From assembly GCA_028293265.1 (NCBI GenBank), contig JAQGPB010000202.1:1-5946 (forward strand): DNA of 5,946 bases, in the 5' to 3' direction. A program made the position numbers and the translations under genes. Positions within the stretch are counted from its first letter, which is position 1, and the number at the start of each line of letters is the position of its first letter. The stretch comes from Pedosphaera sp. Its GTDB lineage: Bacteria > Verrucomicrobiota > Verrucomicrobiae > Limisphaerales > Pedosphaeraceae. The notes under the pieces were generated by a model, which was given only the letters and a program-made list of their open reading frames with translations, was not told the origin of the DNA and did not search any database. Below, piece after piece: positions 1-5,868 of this stretch.

Positions 1-729
1 TACGTTGCCATCGGCATCCTCGGGGCCACGGTAATGCCGCATAATCTTTATCTCCATTCCTCCATTGTGCAGACTCGCAAATACGAGCAGAACGCCGAAG
101 GCAAGTCCGAGGCGATCAAATATGCCGTGCTCGATTCCACGCTGGCGCTCATGTTTGCCCTGTTCATCAACGCAGCCATCCTCATCGTTTCCGCCGCCAC
201 GTTCCACAATAGCGGACATCAGGACGTCGCAGAAATCCAGGATGCATACAAGTTGTTAAGTCCAGTGCTCAGTGGGTTGTTAAACCCTGTGCTCGGCGTC
301 GGTTTGGCTGGCGTCATCTTCGCCGTCGCGCTGCTCGCTTCGGGCCAAAATTCGACGCTCACCGGCACGCTCGCCGGACAAATCGTCATGGAAGGGTTTC
401 TCAACCTGCGTTTGCGTCCCTGGGTGCGGCGGCTCATCACCCGGTTGATCGCCATCGTGCCGGCGGTGATTTGTGTTGCCCTGTACCAGGAAAGAGGAGC
501 GGCCAAACTGATCATTCTCAGCCAAGTGGTTTTGAGCCTGCAACTTTCCTTCGCGGTGGTGCCCCTTGTGCTCTTCACCAGCGACCGGCGGAAGATGGGC
601 GAGTTTGCCAATCCGCTCTGGCTAAAATTGCTCGCCTGGCTCACGACCATCATTATCATTGTGCTCAACGTCAAATACCTGCTCGACTGGTCGGGCATCA
701 CGGCCTGGTTGACCCAGGTTTGGAAATAA
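1..729 (+). CDS. mntH: Nramp-family divalent metal (Mn2+/Fe2+) transporter, C-terminal part (5' end outside window)
   Basis: Inner-membrane proton-coupled importer of Mn2+ and Fe2+. The frame is open from base 1, so the gene starts upstream; 242 residues are visible. The first residues carry the TM6 hallmark [13 protein letters not shown] (residues 8-20). In the Nramp family the Met of this motif helps coordinate the metal and the His is linked to proton coupling. Two further signatures are present: [14 protein letters not shown] (about 114-127) and [13 protein letters not shown] (about 188-200). Hydrophobic helices lie near 40-68, 95-113, 145-162, 170-193 and 208-228, as expected for TM7-TM11. 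The N-terminal half, with the TM1 DPGN metal site, lies outside the window. The frame is intact with no frameshift. A universal stress protein gene follows 42 bp downstream on the same strand. Family assignment is firm; the preferred metal cannot be read from this part. Confidence 0.95.
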   Translation, partial: YVAIGILGATVMPHNLYLHSSIVQTRKYEQNAEGKSEAIKYAVLDSTLALMFALFINAAILIVSAATFHNSGHQDVAEIQDAYKLLSPVLSGLLNPVLGVGLAGVIFAVALLASGQNSTLTGTLAGQIVMEGFLNLRLRPWVRRLITRLIAIVPAVICVALYQERGAAKLIILSQVVLSLQLSFAVVPLVLFTSDRRKMGEFANPLWLKLLAWLTTIIIIVLNVKYLLDWSGITAWLTQVWK

Positions 730-761
730 GGATGACGGCTGGCCGTCCCTGAATTATCATT

Positions 762-765
762 AGGA
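762..765 (+). promoter_or_regulatory. Ribosome binding site for the TTG-started usp gene
   Basis: AGGA (followed by AA) sits 6 bases before the TTG at 772. It supports this non-ATG start, which is also where similarity to universal stress proteins begins (MYQKILVAL). It is the only convincing Shine-Dalgarno sequence seen before a gene in this window. Confidence 0.6.
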
Positions 766-771
766 AACGCC

Positions 772-1197
772 TTGTATCAAAAAATTCTGGTTGCCCTCGA
801 AAACAGCCGGGCCGATGAGAGCCTCCTGCCGCATGTGACCGAGCTGGCGAAGCGGTTTCAATCGCAACTCCTGTTGGTGCATGTCGCCGACGGCTGGGTG
901 GCCCGTAATTTCAACCGCCTCAAGCTCGCCGAATCCGAGGAGATGAAAGCCGACCGCACCTACCTCGAAACCACCGCCTCGCAACTTCGCGCTGCTGGTC
1001 TGGACGTTAAGGCTCATCTGGCGCTTGGCGATCCGCCCACAGAAATTCTTCGCTCCGCCGAACGCGAGAAATGCGATCTCATCGCCCTGACCGCCCATGG
1101 CCATCGGTTGCTCGGCGACCTCTTTTTCGGCAGCACCATTCACGAAGTTCGCCACCGGTCTTTCATTCCGCTCCTGATAGTCCGGGCTGGGACGTGA
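772..1197 (+). CDS. Universal stress protein (UspA family), single domain
   Basis: Small cytoplasmic protein of 141 residues, the usual length of a one-domain Usp. The fold starts with the typical first strand (KILVAL, residues 4-9), where the usual Asp after the strand is Glu10. It ends with the nucleotide-binding loop TAHG-9x-GS (residues 107-121) and the last strand PLLIV. The family ATP-binding motif is G-2x-G-9x-G(S/T). Here the first Gly is Thr107, while Gly110, Gly120 and Ser121 are kept, so ATP binding is plausible but not assured. The start is TTG, chosen for the AGGA six bases upstream. The gene lies 42 bp after mntH on the same strand, so co-transcription is likely and a role in metal or oxidative stress is a reasonable inference. 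Its stop is 17 bp from the convergent stop of the NIPSNAP gene, and I see no classical terminator in that gap. Confidence 0.92.
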   Translation: MYQKILVALENSRADESLLPHVTELAKRFQSQLLLVHVADGWVARNFNRLKLAESEEMKADRTYLETTASQLRAAGLDVKAHLALGDPPTEILRSAEREKCDLIALTAHGHRLLGDLFFGSTIHEVRHRSFIPLLIVRAGT

Positions 1198-1214
1198 GGA
1201 AGTTGATTTCACAC

Positions 1215-2018
1215 TCAGATCTGCGAGTAAGACGTCGGGCGCAGGAAAATGTTGCTGATGTTACAGACGATTTCCGGGTCGGTGTAACCGGGCGTCGTGC
1301 TCAGTTTTTTCCACTCGGGATCGGAGCCGAAGGCCTTCCAGTTCTTGTCATGCGCGGCCATGTCCTCAAATGTCAGCATGTAAGTCAGGTTCGGCATCTT
1401 GGTGCCAACCAATGTTTCGCCAAAGAAAACCGGCTGCAAACCGGCGCGCCGGAAGATGGCCAGTTCGCCCACGTTGAACATTTCGATCTTTATCTTGTTG
1501 GCGCTTTTGCTGTGGCTTTCATAGGTGCGCAACTCAAACATCCGGGGTTTGTTCTCAGCCGCGCCGGCGGGAACCTCCACTTTCGGCACGCCCGCGATTG
1601 AAGCCATCAAGGAACTTTCCACCCGCACATAGGATGGGTCGGTCGCCGGCGCGTTGAGGAATTCCGCGCCTGCCTTGAGGTATTCCGGATCGGCGCGCAA
1701 CCGGTCCGTGCCGGTGGCGAACGATTCCAGCGACGGGTGCGTAATCAGCACATACATCGTGGGACTGTCCGGTCCGGTCATGATGTTGAAAACCCCAACC
1801 GGCCCGAAGCCGGCGCGGCGCATGGCGGGAATCGCCGCGTTCTTGTAAAAATCATCGAACAGCTTCTGCTTTGGCCCTCTTCGCAGATGATAAAGCCGGA
1901 GTTCATAAAATTCGCGGGAGGTTTCTTCTTTTTCGGCTGCCGATGAATTCAACACCGATGCCAGCGTCCCTACTCCGGCTGCGGCCACAGAAGCTTTGAT
2001 GAATTTTCTTCGTTTCAT
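1215..2018 (-). CDS. NIPSNAP-family protein with Tat signal peptide, two tandem NIPSNAP domains
   Basis: Predicted exported protein of 267 residues; the biochemical function of bacterial NIPSNAP proteins is not established. The N-terminus MKRRKFIKAS followed by an Ala/Gly-rich hydrophobic stretch is a twin-arginine signal (RR-x-F-I-K), with likely cleavage after about residue 28 (NSSAA). Two ferredoxin-like NIPSNAP/dimeric alpha-beta barrel repeats follow: about 36-135, opening with FYELRLYHL, and about 158-260, opening with MFELRTYES. Both show the family's opening F-E/Y-L-R-x-Y pattern and an internal 'RRAG' turn (residues 67-70 and 190-193). The ATG at 2018 is favoured because it places the RR motif at the very N-terminus; no Shine-Dalgarno sequence precedes it. 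The gene lies 68 bp downstream of the aminotransferase gene on the same strand and may be its operon partner. Substrate unknown. Confidence 0.9.
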   Translation of the reverse strand: MKRRKFIKASVAAAGVGTLASVLNSSAAEKEETSREFYELRLYHLRRGPKQKLFDDFYKNAAIPAMRRAGFGPVGVFNIMTGPDSPTMYVLITHPSLESFATGTDRLRADPEYLKAGAEFLNAPATDPSYVRVESSLMASIAGVPKVEVPAGAAENKPRMFELRTYESHSKSANKIKIEMFNVGELAIFRRAGLQPVFFGETLVGTKMPNLTYMLTFEDMAAHDKNWKAFGSDPEWKKLSTTPGYTDPEIVCNISNIFLRPTSYSQI

Positions 2019-2051
2019 AAGATTTGATGGTAAGTTGAGATGAGTTGACTC

Positions 2052-2072
2052 CTTGACATGCGCCCTGTCAAG
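2052..2072 (-). other. Intercistronic stem-loop between aminotransferase and NIPSNAP genes
   Basis: CTTGACA and TGTCAAG form a perfect 7-bp stem around a 7-base loop, placed 15 bp after the aminotransferase stop. No T-run follows on the minus strand, so it is a poor intrinsic terminator; an mRNA processing or stabilising hairpin is possible. The minus-strand left arm also contains TTGACA, the sigma-70 -35 consensus. However, the hexamer 17 bp further on (TCAACT) is a weak -10, so a promoter for the NIPSNAP gene is only a possibility. Confidence 0.4.
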
Positions 2073-2086
2073 CCGGGTAGCAACCG

Positions 2087-3241
2087 TTACAACATCTCCA
2101 AAACCCGGTGCAACTCGGCATCGGTGTTGTAAAAATGGGGCGAAAGGCGGATGTAGCGGCGTCCTTTGCGGTCGGAGCGCAGGGAGGTGATGATGTTGGC
2201 GGCTTCGAGTTTTTGATGCAGCTCAGGCAGCGTGTTGGTTTCGGGATGGGAAAAAGTCACGATGCCGCTGAAGCTCTGCGGAGCGGCTTGGGCGCCGGCC
2301 ACCGTGTAACCCTTGGCTTGCAGCGCGGGCACAAGCAAGGCGCGCTTGCGCAGCAATTCGGCGGCAATGTTGTCCACACCGATTTCCAGAATCAACTCCA
2401 TGGCCGCCACCATGCCGACGATGCCGAGCAGGTTGTGCGTGCCGGCTTCAAAACGATGCGCGTCGCGGCGGAAGACAATCTCCTCCTGGGCGACGTAATT
2501 GGGACAGCGGACATTGTTCCAGCCGTAAACCGGCGGACGCAATTTTTCCTGAAGCGGTTGCTGCACATACATCAAGCCCGCCGCGCAGGGACCGAGCAGC
2601 CATTTGTGCGCGTCCGCGGCGAGAAAATCAATGTGCTCGACTGTGGTGGGAAATGCACCGAGGGTTTGGATGGCGTCCACGCAAAACAGAATATTGCGCT
2701 CGCGCAGATATTTGCCGATGGCCTGATGATCCAAGCGAGTGCCGGTAACGAAATGGCACGAGGCGAGCGCGACCAATTTGGTCTGTTCATCCACCTGCCC
2801 CATCACGTCAATCGGCCGGATCACGCCGAGTTCGCGTGTGTTGATCAACCGCACCTGCACGCCGCGCTCCGCCAGCGCCATCCACGGGTAAACATTTGAG
2901 GGATAGTCGTCGAAATAAATGAGGATGTTGTCGTGCTTGCGAAAGTTGAGTCCGGCGGCGATGAAACTCAGCGCCAGCGAAGTGGGGCCGACGAATGCCA
3001 CTTCCTCCGGCTTCGAGTTCAGCAGGCGCGCGGCGAGTTTGCGGCCGGTTTCCAAAATCGCCGGATACACAAACCTTTCCTGGTCGCCGGTGGTTGCCTG
3101 ATGGGCATAAGCCGCAATTGCTTCCGCCACGCGCCGGGGCAACGGGCAATCCCCGGCGTGCGCGAGAAAAATCTTGTCGCGGGTCACGGGAAATTCGCGG
3201 TGCCGCAGTTCTTCGTTGTTGAGTACTTCGCTGAGCGTCAT
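2087..3241 (-). CDS. PLP-dependent class V aminotransferase-fold enzyme (not a cysteine desulfurase)
   Basis: Cytoplasmic fold-type I PLP enzyme of 384 residues, close to the family's usual length. Visible landmarks are GPTSLA (85-90), at the position of the phosphate-binding N-x-T-x-A segment; CVDAIQTLGAFP (187-198), whose Asp189 should contact the pyridine nitrogen; ADAHKWLLGP (209-218), with Lys213 as Schiff-base lysine; EAGTHN (265-270); and IRLSPHFYNT (364-373), whose Arg365 is the likely substrate-carboxylate binder. The catalytic-Cys loop of NifS/SufS desulfurases is absent: the matching stretch around 350-363 has no Cys. The ending resembles the isopenicillin N epimerase-like branch of class V enzymes, which includes many members of unknown substrate. 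The ATG start gives MTLSEVLNN; no Shine-Dalgarno sequence is visible. It is upstream of the NIPSNAP gene and downstream of a repeat-rich intergenic region. Fold and cofactor are firm; the reaction is unknown. Confidence 0.92.
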   Translation of the reverse strand: MTLSEVLNNEELRHREFPVTRDKIFLAHAGDCPLPRRVAEAIAAYAHQATTGDQERFVYPAILETGRKLAARLLNSKPEEVAFVGPTSLALSFIAAGLNFRKHDNILIYFDDYPSNVYPWMALAERGVQVRLINTRELGVIRPIDVMGQVDEQTKLVALASCHFVTGTRLDHQAIGKYLRERNILFCVDAIQTLGAFPTTVEHIDFLAADAHKWLLGPCAAGLMYVQQPLQEKLRPPVYGWNNVRCPNYVAQEEIVFRRDAHRFEAGTHNLLGIVGMVAAMELILEIGVDNIAAELLRKRALLVPALQAKGYTVAGAQAAPQSFSGIVTFSHPETNTLPELHQKLEAANIITSLRSDRKGRRYIRLSPHFYNTDAELHRVLEML

Positions 3242-3325
3242 GGGAGGAAATTAAACAAGGGATGCGAGCAAAGCTTCAAGCGGGAATAGGATGGATAGGA
3301 GGCAGGCGACAGATGGGCGGTCACG

Positions 3326-3344
3326 GCCTGGTTTGAGGCCAGGC
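3326..3344. other. Stem-loop with 6-bp stem
   Basis: GCCTGG and CCAGGC flank the 7-base loop TTTGAGG. The element overlaps an 8-bp direct repeat, CAGGCGAC, at 3303-3310 and again at 3341-3348 (offset by one base in places). No T-run follows on either strand, so it is not a standard terminator. Role unknown. Confidence 0.35.
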
Positions 3345-3366
3345 GACGCCAAGCAACGGATTCGGA

Positions 3367-3452
<86 letters not shown>

Positions 3453-3586
3453 TGGAGGATGAAAACGGCCCAGGGCGACTTAGGGCTGGGAATACTGCGT
3501 GGAGTTTCACAGAAGCAAACGAAGGGAACCAAGACGGGAGCCAAAAGCGGGTTCGGTTCTGCAACGCATAAAAAAATTTCCCAATT

Positions 3587-3630
3587 TGGTGTGATAAGGT
3601 GTTATTTCATGTTATTTGGTGTTATTACGG
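3587..3630. repeat. Degenerate decamer block A, consensus GTTATTWGGT
   Basis: After a leading TGGT, four consecutive 10-bp units follow: GTGATAAGGT, GTTATTTCAT, GTTATTTGGT and GTTATTACGG. The period is exactly 10 bp. The block is in the same register, modulo 10, as block B about 100 bp further on. The intervening bases (3631-3720) show looser GGTG/GTGATTTT echoes. Confidence 0.65.
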
Positions 3631-3720
3631 GGGTTTTTGAGGTGTCTTTTCCGTGATTTTGAGGGAGTGGTGAAACTGTGAATTGTCTCTTTTTGTGCAT
3701 TTGAGGGAAAAACATTTTAT

Positions 3721-3790
3721 TTTTTTAGCTGCGATAACGTGAGGCAAGGTGAGTTTACCTGAGATTAGGTGAGACAAGCTGGAAAGAGGT
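3721..3790. repeat. Degenerate decamer block B, seven 10-bp-phased A-S-S-T tetramers
   Basis: Tetramers of the form A[CG][CG]T occur at 3727, 3737, 3747, 3757, 3767, 3777 and 3787, spaced exactly 10 bp: AGCT, ACGT, AGGT, ACCT, AGGT, AGCT, AGGT. Each is followed by G, and most by GAG, giving the unit GAG-NNN-ASST. Alternating AGGT/ACCT also creates overlapping inverted repeats, for example AGGT-GAGTTT-ACCT and ACCT-GAGATT-AGGT. Ten bp is about one helical turn, so all tetramers lie on one face of the DNA. Function unknown. Confidence 0.7.
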
Positions 3791-3932
3791 GATTTTTGCA
3801 TTGGCACGGCTTTAACGTGAACGTGGCGCGCGAGGTTTCTTTTGCAAAAAACCGGCTGCCCATGCTTACCAATTGGCCGACCTCCGTCATGGGAGGGAGT
3901 ATATATGGGGGCGGGCTGCCGTCAAGATTTTT

Positions 3933-3940
3933 CAGGGTGG
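3933..3940 (+). repeat. Left target-site duplication, CAGGGTGG
   Basis: Perfect 8-bp direct repeat of 4732-4739, lying immediately outside the left terminal inverted repeat. Together the two copies mark the insertion point. Removing the element and one copy would restore an uninterrupted intergenic sequence downstream of the GspF/PilC-type gene. Confidence 0.85.
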
Positions 3941-3958
3941 GATAGTGTATCAGTTTGA
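3941..3958 (+). repeat. Left terminal inverted repeat (18 bp)
   Basis: GATAGTGTATCAGTTTGA, matching the reverse complement of 4714-4731 at 17 of 18 positions. The TGA stop of the GrpB gene lies within it (3950-3952, minus strand), so the repeat supplies the last codons of that gene. Confidence 0.9.
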
Positions 3959-4567
3959 AATCAATTTGCCTCCGGCGCTATATTTGGTGGCACCGTGTCC
4001 ATAAGTTTTGGCTTGCGTAAGCATCTGCTCAATAAACTCGCCCTTCGCCGCAGTGTAAGCCTCCCGGTCGGCCTTGAATCGTCCGACAAGTTCGCGCTTT
4101 AGCTTAGCATATCGGGCAGCATCGGCTGGGTGCTCGCGAAGCCAATCGCGGAAAATCAACTCCGACAAATCCTTTGGCGTGCGGACATGGACGTGATGTG
4201 AACGACGGTTCCCAAAAGGCGGCATACCCTTGACGAAAAACATCCGGTCTTTGTGCGGATTTTCTGACCAGTAAATGTAACCGAGACTCGAAAGTGGGGC
4301 GACCAGCCGTGGCCAAACCGAGACATCTGACACAATGATGAAGATGTCAATGATCGGCTTCGCGGGAAGATTTGGAATGGCCGTGCTCCCGAAATGCTCA
4401 ATGCGCGGTTTGAGCGGGTGCAACACTTTCTTGATGGCGCCGGATTCCGTGATGAACTGGCCGGGCCAAGACGGGTCAGAGTCAACGACCTCAATCGTGT
4501 CCTCAGCCGCATTGCTCCACTGCTGTCCATCATGTGTCACCTGCATTGTCATTGGAGTTTGTGTCAC
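3950..4567 (-). CDS. GrpB/UPF0157-family protein (nucleotidyltransferase-like fold), passenger gene of the mobile element
   Basis: Predicted cytoplasmic protein of up to 205 residues. The GrpB domain spans about 25-188: EHFGSTAIPNLPAKPIID (57-74), the family core that resembles the G-S active-site turn of nucleotidyltransferases; FFVKG (110-114); HHVHV (124-128); FRDWLREHP (139-147); YAKLKREL (153-160); and DREAYTAAKGEFIE (167-180). The family's biochemical activity is not established, though the domain also occurs fused to dephospho-CoA kinase in some bacteria. The first possible start is GTG at 4567, directly preceded by an in-frame TAG. ATGs at 4552 and 4546 are equally plausible because the domain begins later and no Shine-Dalgarno sequence decides. 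About 17 tail residues lie beyond the domain, and the last codons (S-N-stop) come from the left terminal repeat. GC by hand count over 3961-4560 is 325/600 (54%), apparently somewhat below the secretion gene beside it. The domain itself is complete. Confidence 0.92.
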   Translation of the reverse strand: MTQTPMTMQVTHDGQQWSNAAEDTIEVVDSDPSWPGQFITESGAIKKVLHPLKPRIEHFGSTAIPNLPAKPIIDIFIIVSDVSVWPRLVAPLSSLGYIYWSENPHKDRMFFVKGMPPFGNRRSHHVHVRTPKDLSELIFRDWLREHPADAARYAKLKRELVGRFKADREAYTAAKGEFIEQMLTQAKTYGHGATKYSAGGKLISN

Positions 4568-4713
4568 CTAACATTCAAAAGCTGAGCCACGGCCAACAGA
4601 AAATCAAGGCAACAAACCAACAATTCTTCCTAGTGTCCAAACATGGTCTGTGATACCCGCTTCCCATTGCCGGTGTTACGCGCAAAGTTTGGTGAATCCG
4701 GCAGAAATTATGG
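4568..4713. other. Non-coding part of the mobile element upstream of the GrpB gene
   Basis: This stretch must contain the promoter of the passenger gene if it has its own, but no convincing -35/-10 pair is visible on the minus strand. At the gene-proximal border, the plus strand reads ACCTAAC (4566-4572) followed by ATTCAAAAGC. This resembles one half of an integron attC site (R'' = RYYYAAC), but no matching second half is found nearby. Confidence 0.5.
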
Positions 4714-4731
4714 TCAAACTGATACACTACC
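4714..4731 (-). repeat. Right terminal inverted repeat (18 bp)
   Basis: The plus strand reads TCAAACTGATACACTACC, the inverted counterpart of 3941-3958 with one mismatch next to the outer end. It abuts the right copy of the 8-bp duplication. Confidence 0.9.
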
Positions 4732-4739
4732 CAGGGTGG
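4732..4739 (+). repeat. Right target-site duplication, CAGGGTGG
   Basis: Perfect direct repeat of 3933-3940, immediately outside the right terminal repeat and 89 bp from the stop codon of the GspF/PilC-type gene. Confidence 0.85.
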
Positions 4740-4805
4740 AGTTCAGAGTTTTGCCCGCAGATCACGCGAAACAGGCAGAGTGGAAAGGAGGAGCGGATAC
4801 GGAGT

Positions 4806-4826
4806 CATGCCCCCATTCAAGGCATG
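4806..4826. terminator. Stem-loop just downstream of the GspF/PilC-type gene, possible transcript end
   Basis: CATGCC and GGCATG pair around a 9-base loop, starting 2 bp past the stop codon. The stem can be extended by GTC/GAC with one bulged base. On the minus strand (gene direction) no U-run follows, so it is not a canonical intrinsic terminator for that gene. On the plus strand it is followed after 5 bases by six T (4832-4837), the arrangement of a terminator for transcription from the opposite direction. It could protect the 3' end of the message. Confidence 0.35.
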
Positions 4827-4828
4827 GA

Positions 4829-5848
4829 CTATTTTTTGTTGCCGAAATCTATTACGTCCTGCACTTGCTTGAAATAATCCGTATAAAAGCTGAGGATCAG
4901 ATAAGCGACGTAGCCGACCACCGCGAAATAAATCAGTTTCGCGGTTCCTCTGGCAAATTGCCTGAGCTTCCGCGTGCCTTCCTCCTGGTAATAGGTATGC
5001 AAGCGGCGCAATGATTCGTCGAGCTGGCCGCTGGTCTCGCCCGAGAAATAGAGGTTCGCAAACAGTTCGGGAAATTGGCGCGGGGCAGCATTGATGACTT
5101 CCGAGGGAAGCTGGCCTCCGACGACTTGCGGTTTCCATGCCGTTACTGCGCGCAGGATGGCGGGCGAACCGCTGGCGGCGGCGGCCATTTCCCAGGCCTC
5201 GATGATGGTGACGCCGGCGTTGATGAGCGCTTCCAACGCGGCGGACAAGCGCGCCAGCGCCAAGTAATGCCGCGCCGTTCCGAGCAGCGGAACGAATTTT
5301 AGCAAACGCTCGAACAACGCGCGCCATTTTTCGCCGTGTTTGCCCTGGGAGGCGAAGATGACGAGCAATACTCCGCCATAGAGCGGAACCAAGATGGCGA
5401 GGATTTTCAGCGCGGCCATGGTCACAGTCATGCCGCCTTTGAACCAATTCAGAAAAGGGAAAAGGAAAACGGCGAAGTGAAAGACGAACAACGGGTAAAG
5501 CAAATCGGAAATGATCTGACGCAGCAGGGACGCGCGTTCATCGTAGTGCTGGCCCAGCAGCTTGAACACGGCGTCGAGGCGTCCGCTTTTTTCGCCAGCC
5601 TGGACGAGGGCGATGTCGAAGGAGGGCACCCAGCGGCCGAGGTGTTGCAGGGCTTCGGAGACGGTGGCCCCGCGGGAGAGCTGGGCGATCATTTCGCGGA
5701 TGGGCTCGCGAAAGGTGCGTGAGGGCGGATTTCTGGACAGCATGTCCAGCGCGCTGATGATGGGAATGCCGGCGGCGGTCAACTGGCTGAGCTGCTGGTA
5801 GAATTGCGCGCGCTGGTTGAACTGCCGTGGGGTGACGATGAGCGGCAT
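4829..5848 (-). CDS. GspF/PilC-type inner-membrane platform protein (T2SSF family)
   Basis: Polytopic inner-membrane protein that in type II secretion systems and type IV pili couples the cytoplasmic ATPase to pseudopilin assembly. It has 339 residues and two T2SSF domains. Domain one, about 12-115, contains QLSQLTAAGIPIISALDML and the signature GEKSGRLD (85-92); domain two, about 195-305, contains LEALINAGVTIIEAW and GETSGQLDESL. Hydrophobic helices lie near 113-134, 143-166 and 303-322, the usual three. Well-studied GspF/PilC proteins have about 400 residues. This one starts almost directly at the first domain and lacks the N-terminal cytoplasmic extension, as do many divergent members. The ATG at 5848 lies 20 bp after the stop of the upstream gene, so the two are in one operon. 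Whether it serves secretion or pili cannot be told from this window. It appears to be the last gene of its operon. Confidence 0.93.
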   Translation of the reverse strand: MPLIVTPRQFNQRAQFYQQLSQLTAAGIPIISALDMLSRNPPSRTFREPIREMIAQLSRGATVSEALQHLGRWVPSFDIALVQAGEKSGRLDAVFKLLGQHYDERASLLRQIISDLLYPLFVFHFAVFLFPFLNWFKGGMTVTMAALKILAILVPLYGGVLLVIFASQGKHGEKWRALFERLLKFVPLLGTARHYLALARLSAALEALINAGVTIIEAWEMAAAASGSPAILRAVTAWKPQVVGGQLPSEVINAAPRQFPELFANLYFSGETSGQLDESLRRLHTYYQEEGTRKLRQFARGTAKLIYFAVVGYVAYLILSFYTDYFKQVQDVIDFGNKK

Positions 5849-5851
5849 AGC

Positions 5852-5868
5852 GGCCCCGCGCGGGGGCC
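5852..5868 (-). other. GC-rich hairpin filling the gap before the GspF/PilC-type gene
   Basis: GGCCCC and GGGGCC form a perfect 6-bp GC stem around a 5-base loop, ending 3 bases before the ATG at 5848 and starting right after the upstream stop codon. An alternative, longer-range pairing is TAGCGG (5849-5854) with CCGCTA (5874-5879). Either would occupy the place of a ribosome binding site, and none is visible there. Translation of the downstream gene may therefore depend on ribosomes finishing the upstream one. Confidence 0.5.

Larger units (their letters stand above)
3941..4731. mobile_element. Transposase-less mobile insertion cassette carrying a GrpB-family gene
   Basis: A 791-bp element. 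The left end reads GATAGTGTATCAGTTTGA inward and the right end reads GGTAGTGTATCAGTTTGA inward on the other strand: 18 bp with one mismatch at position 2. Identical 8-bp direct repeats abut both ends. Inside is one gene (GrpB family, minus strand) and about 146 bp of non-coding sequence ahead of it; no transposase or fragment of one is seen. IS-like ends around a passenger gene are what has been called a mobile insertion cassette, which would be moved in trans by a related IS. An 8-bp duplication with ends starting in G/GG fits several IS families (IS6, ISL3, IS1595 and IS256 types among them); I cannot choose. The inner side of both ends shows a further shared AATTT a few bases in. Confidence 0.85.

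Noticed and set aside
2108..2899. 263-codon plus-strand frame
   Set aside because: Antisense shadow of the aminotransferase gene, whose minus-strand protein carries all the PLP-enzyme motifs.
2087..3241. Cysteine desulfurase (NifS/SufS) label for the class V enzyme
   Set aside because: The catalytic cysteine loop near the C-terminus is missing; the corresponding segment has no Cys and ends in RLSPHFYNT, as in other class V enzymes.
3801..3817. Sigma-54 promoter-like TTGGCACG with 4-bp spacer on the plus strand
   Set aside because: The -12 element reads TAACG, lacking the essential GC of TTGCW, and no plus-strand gene lies downstream (the next gene is antisense).
3859..3893. CCCATG/CATGGG inverted repeat as an operator or transposon end
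   Set aside because: Only 6 bp with a 23-bp gap, no flanking duplication and no dependent gene; likely chance.
4643..5014. 123-codon plus-strand frame
   Set aside because: It crosses the right end of the mobile element, its target duplication and the 3' end of the well-supported GspF/PilC-type gene on the other strand; no family resemblance.
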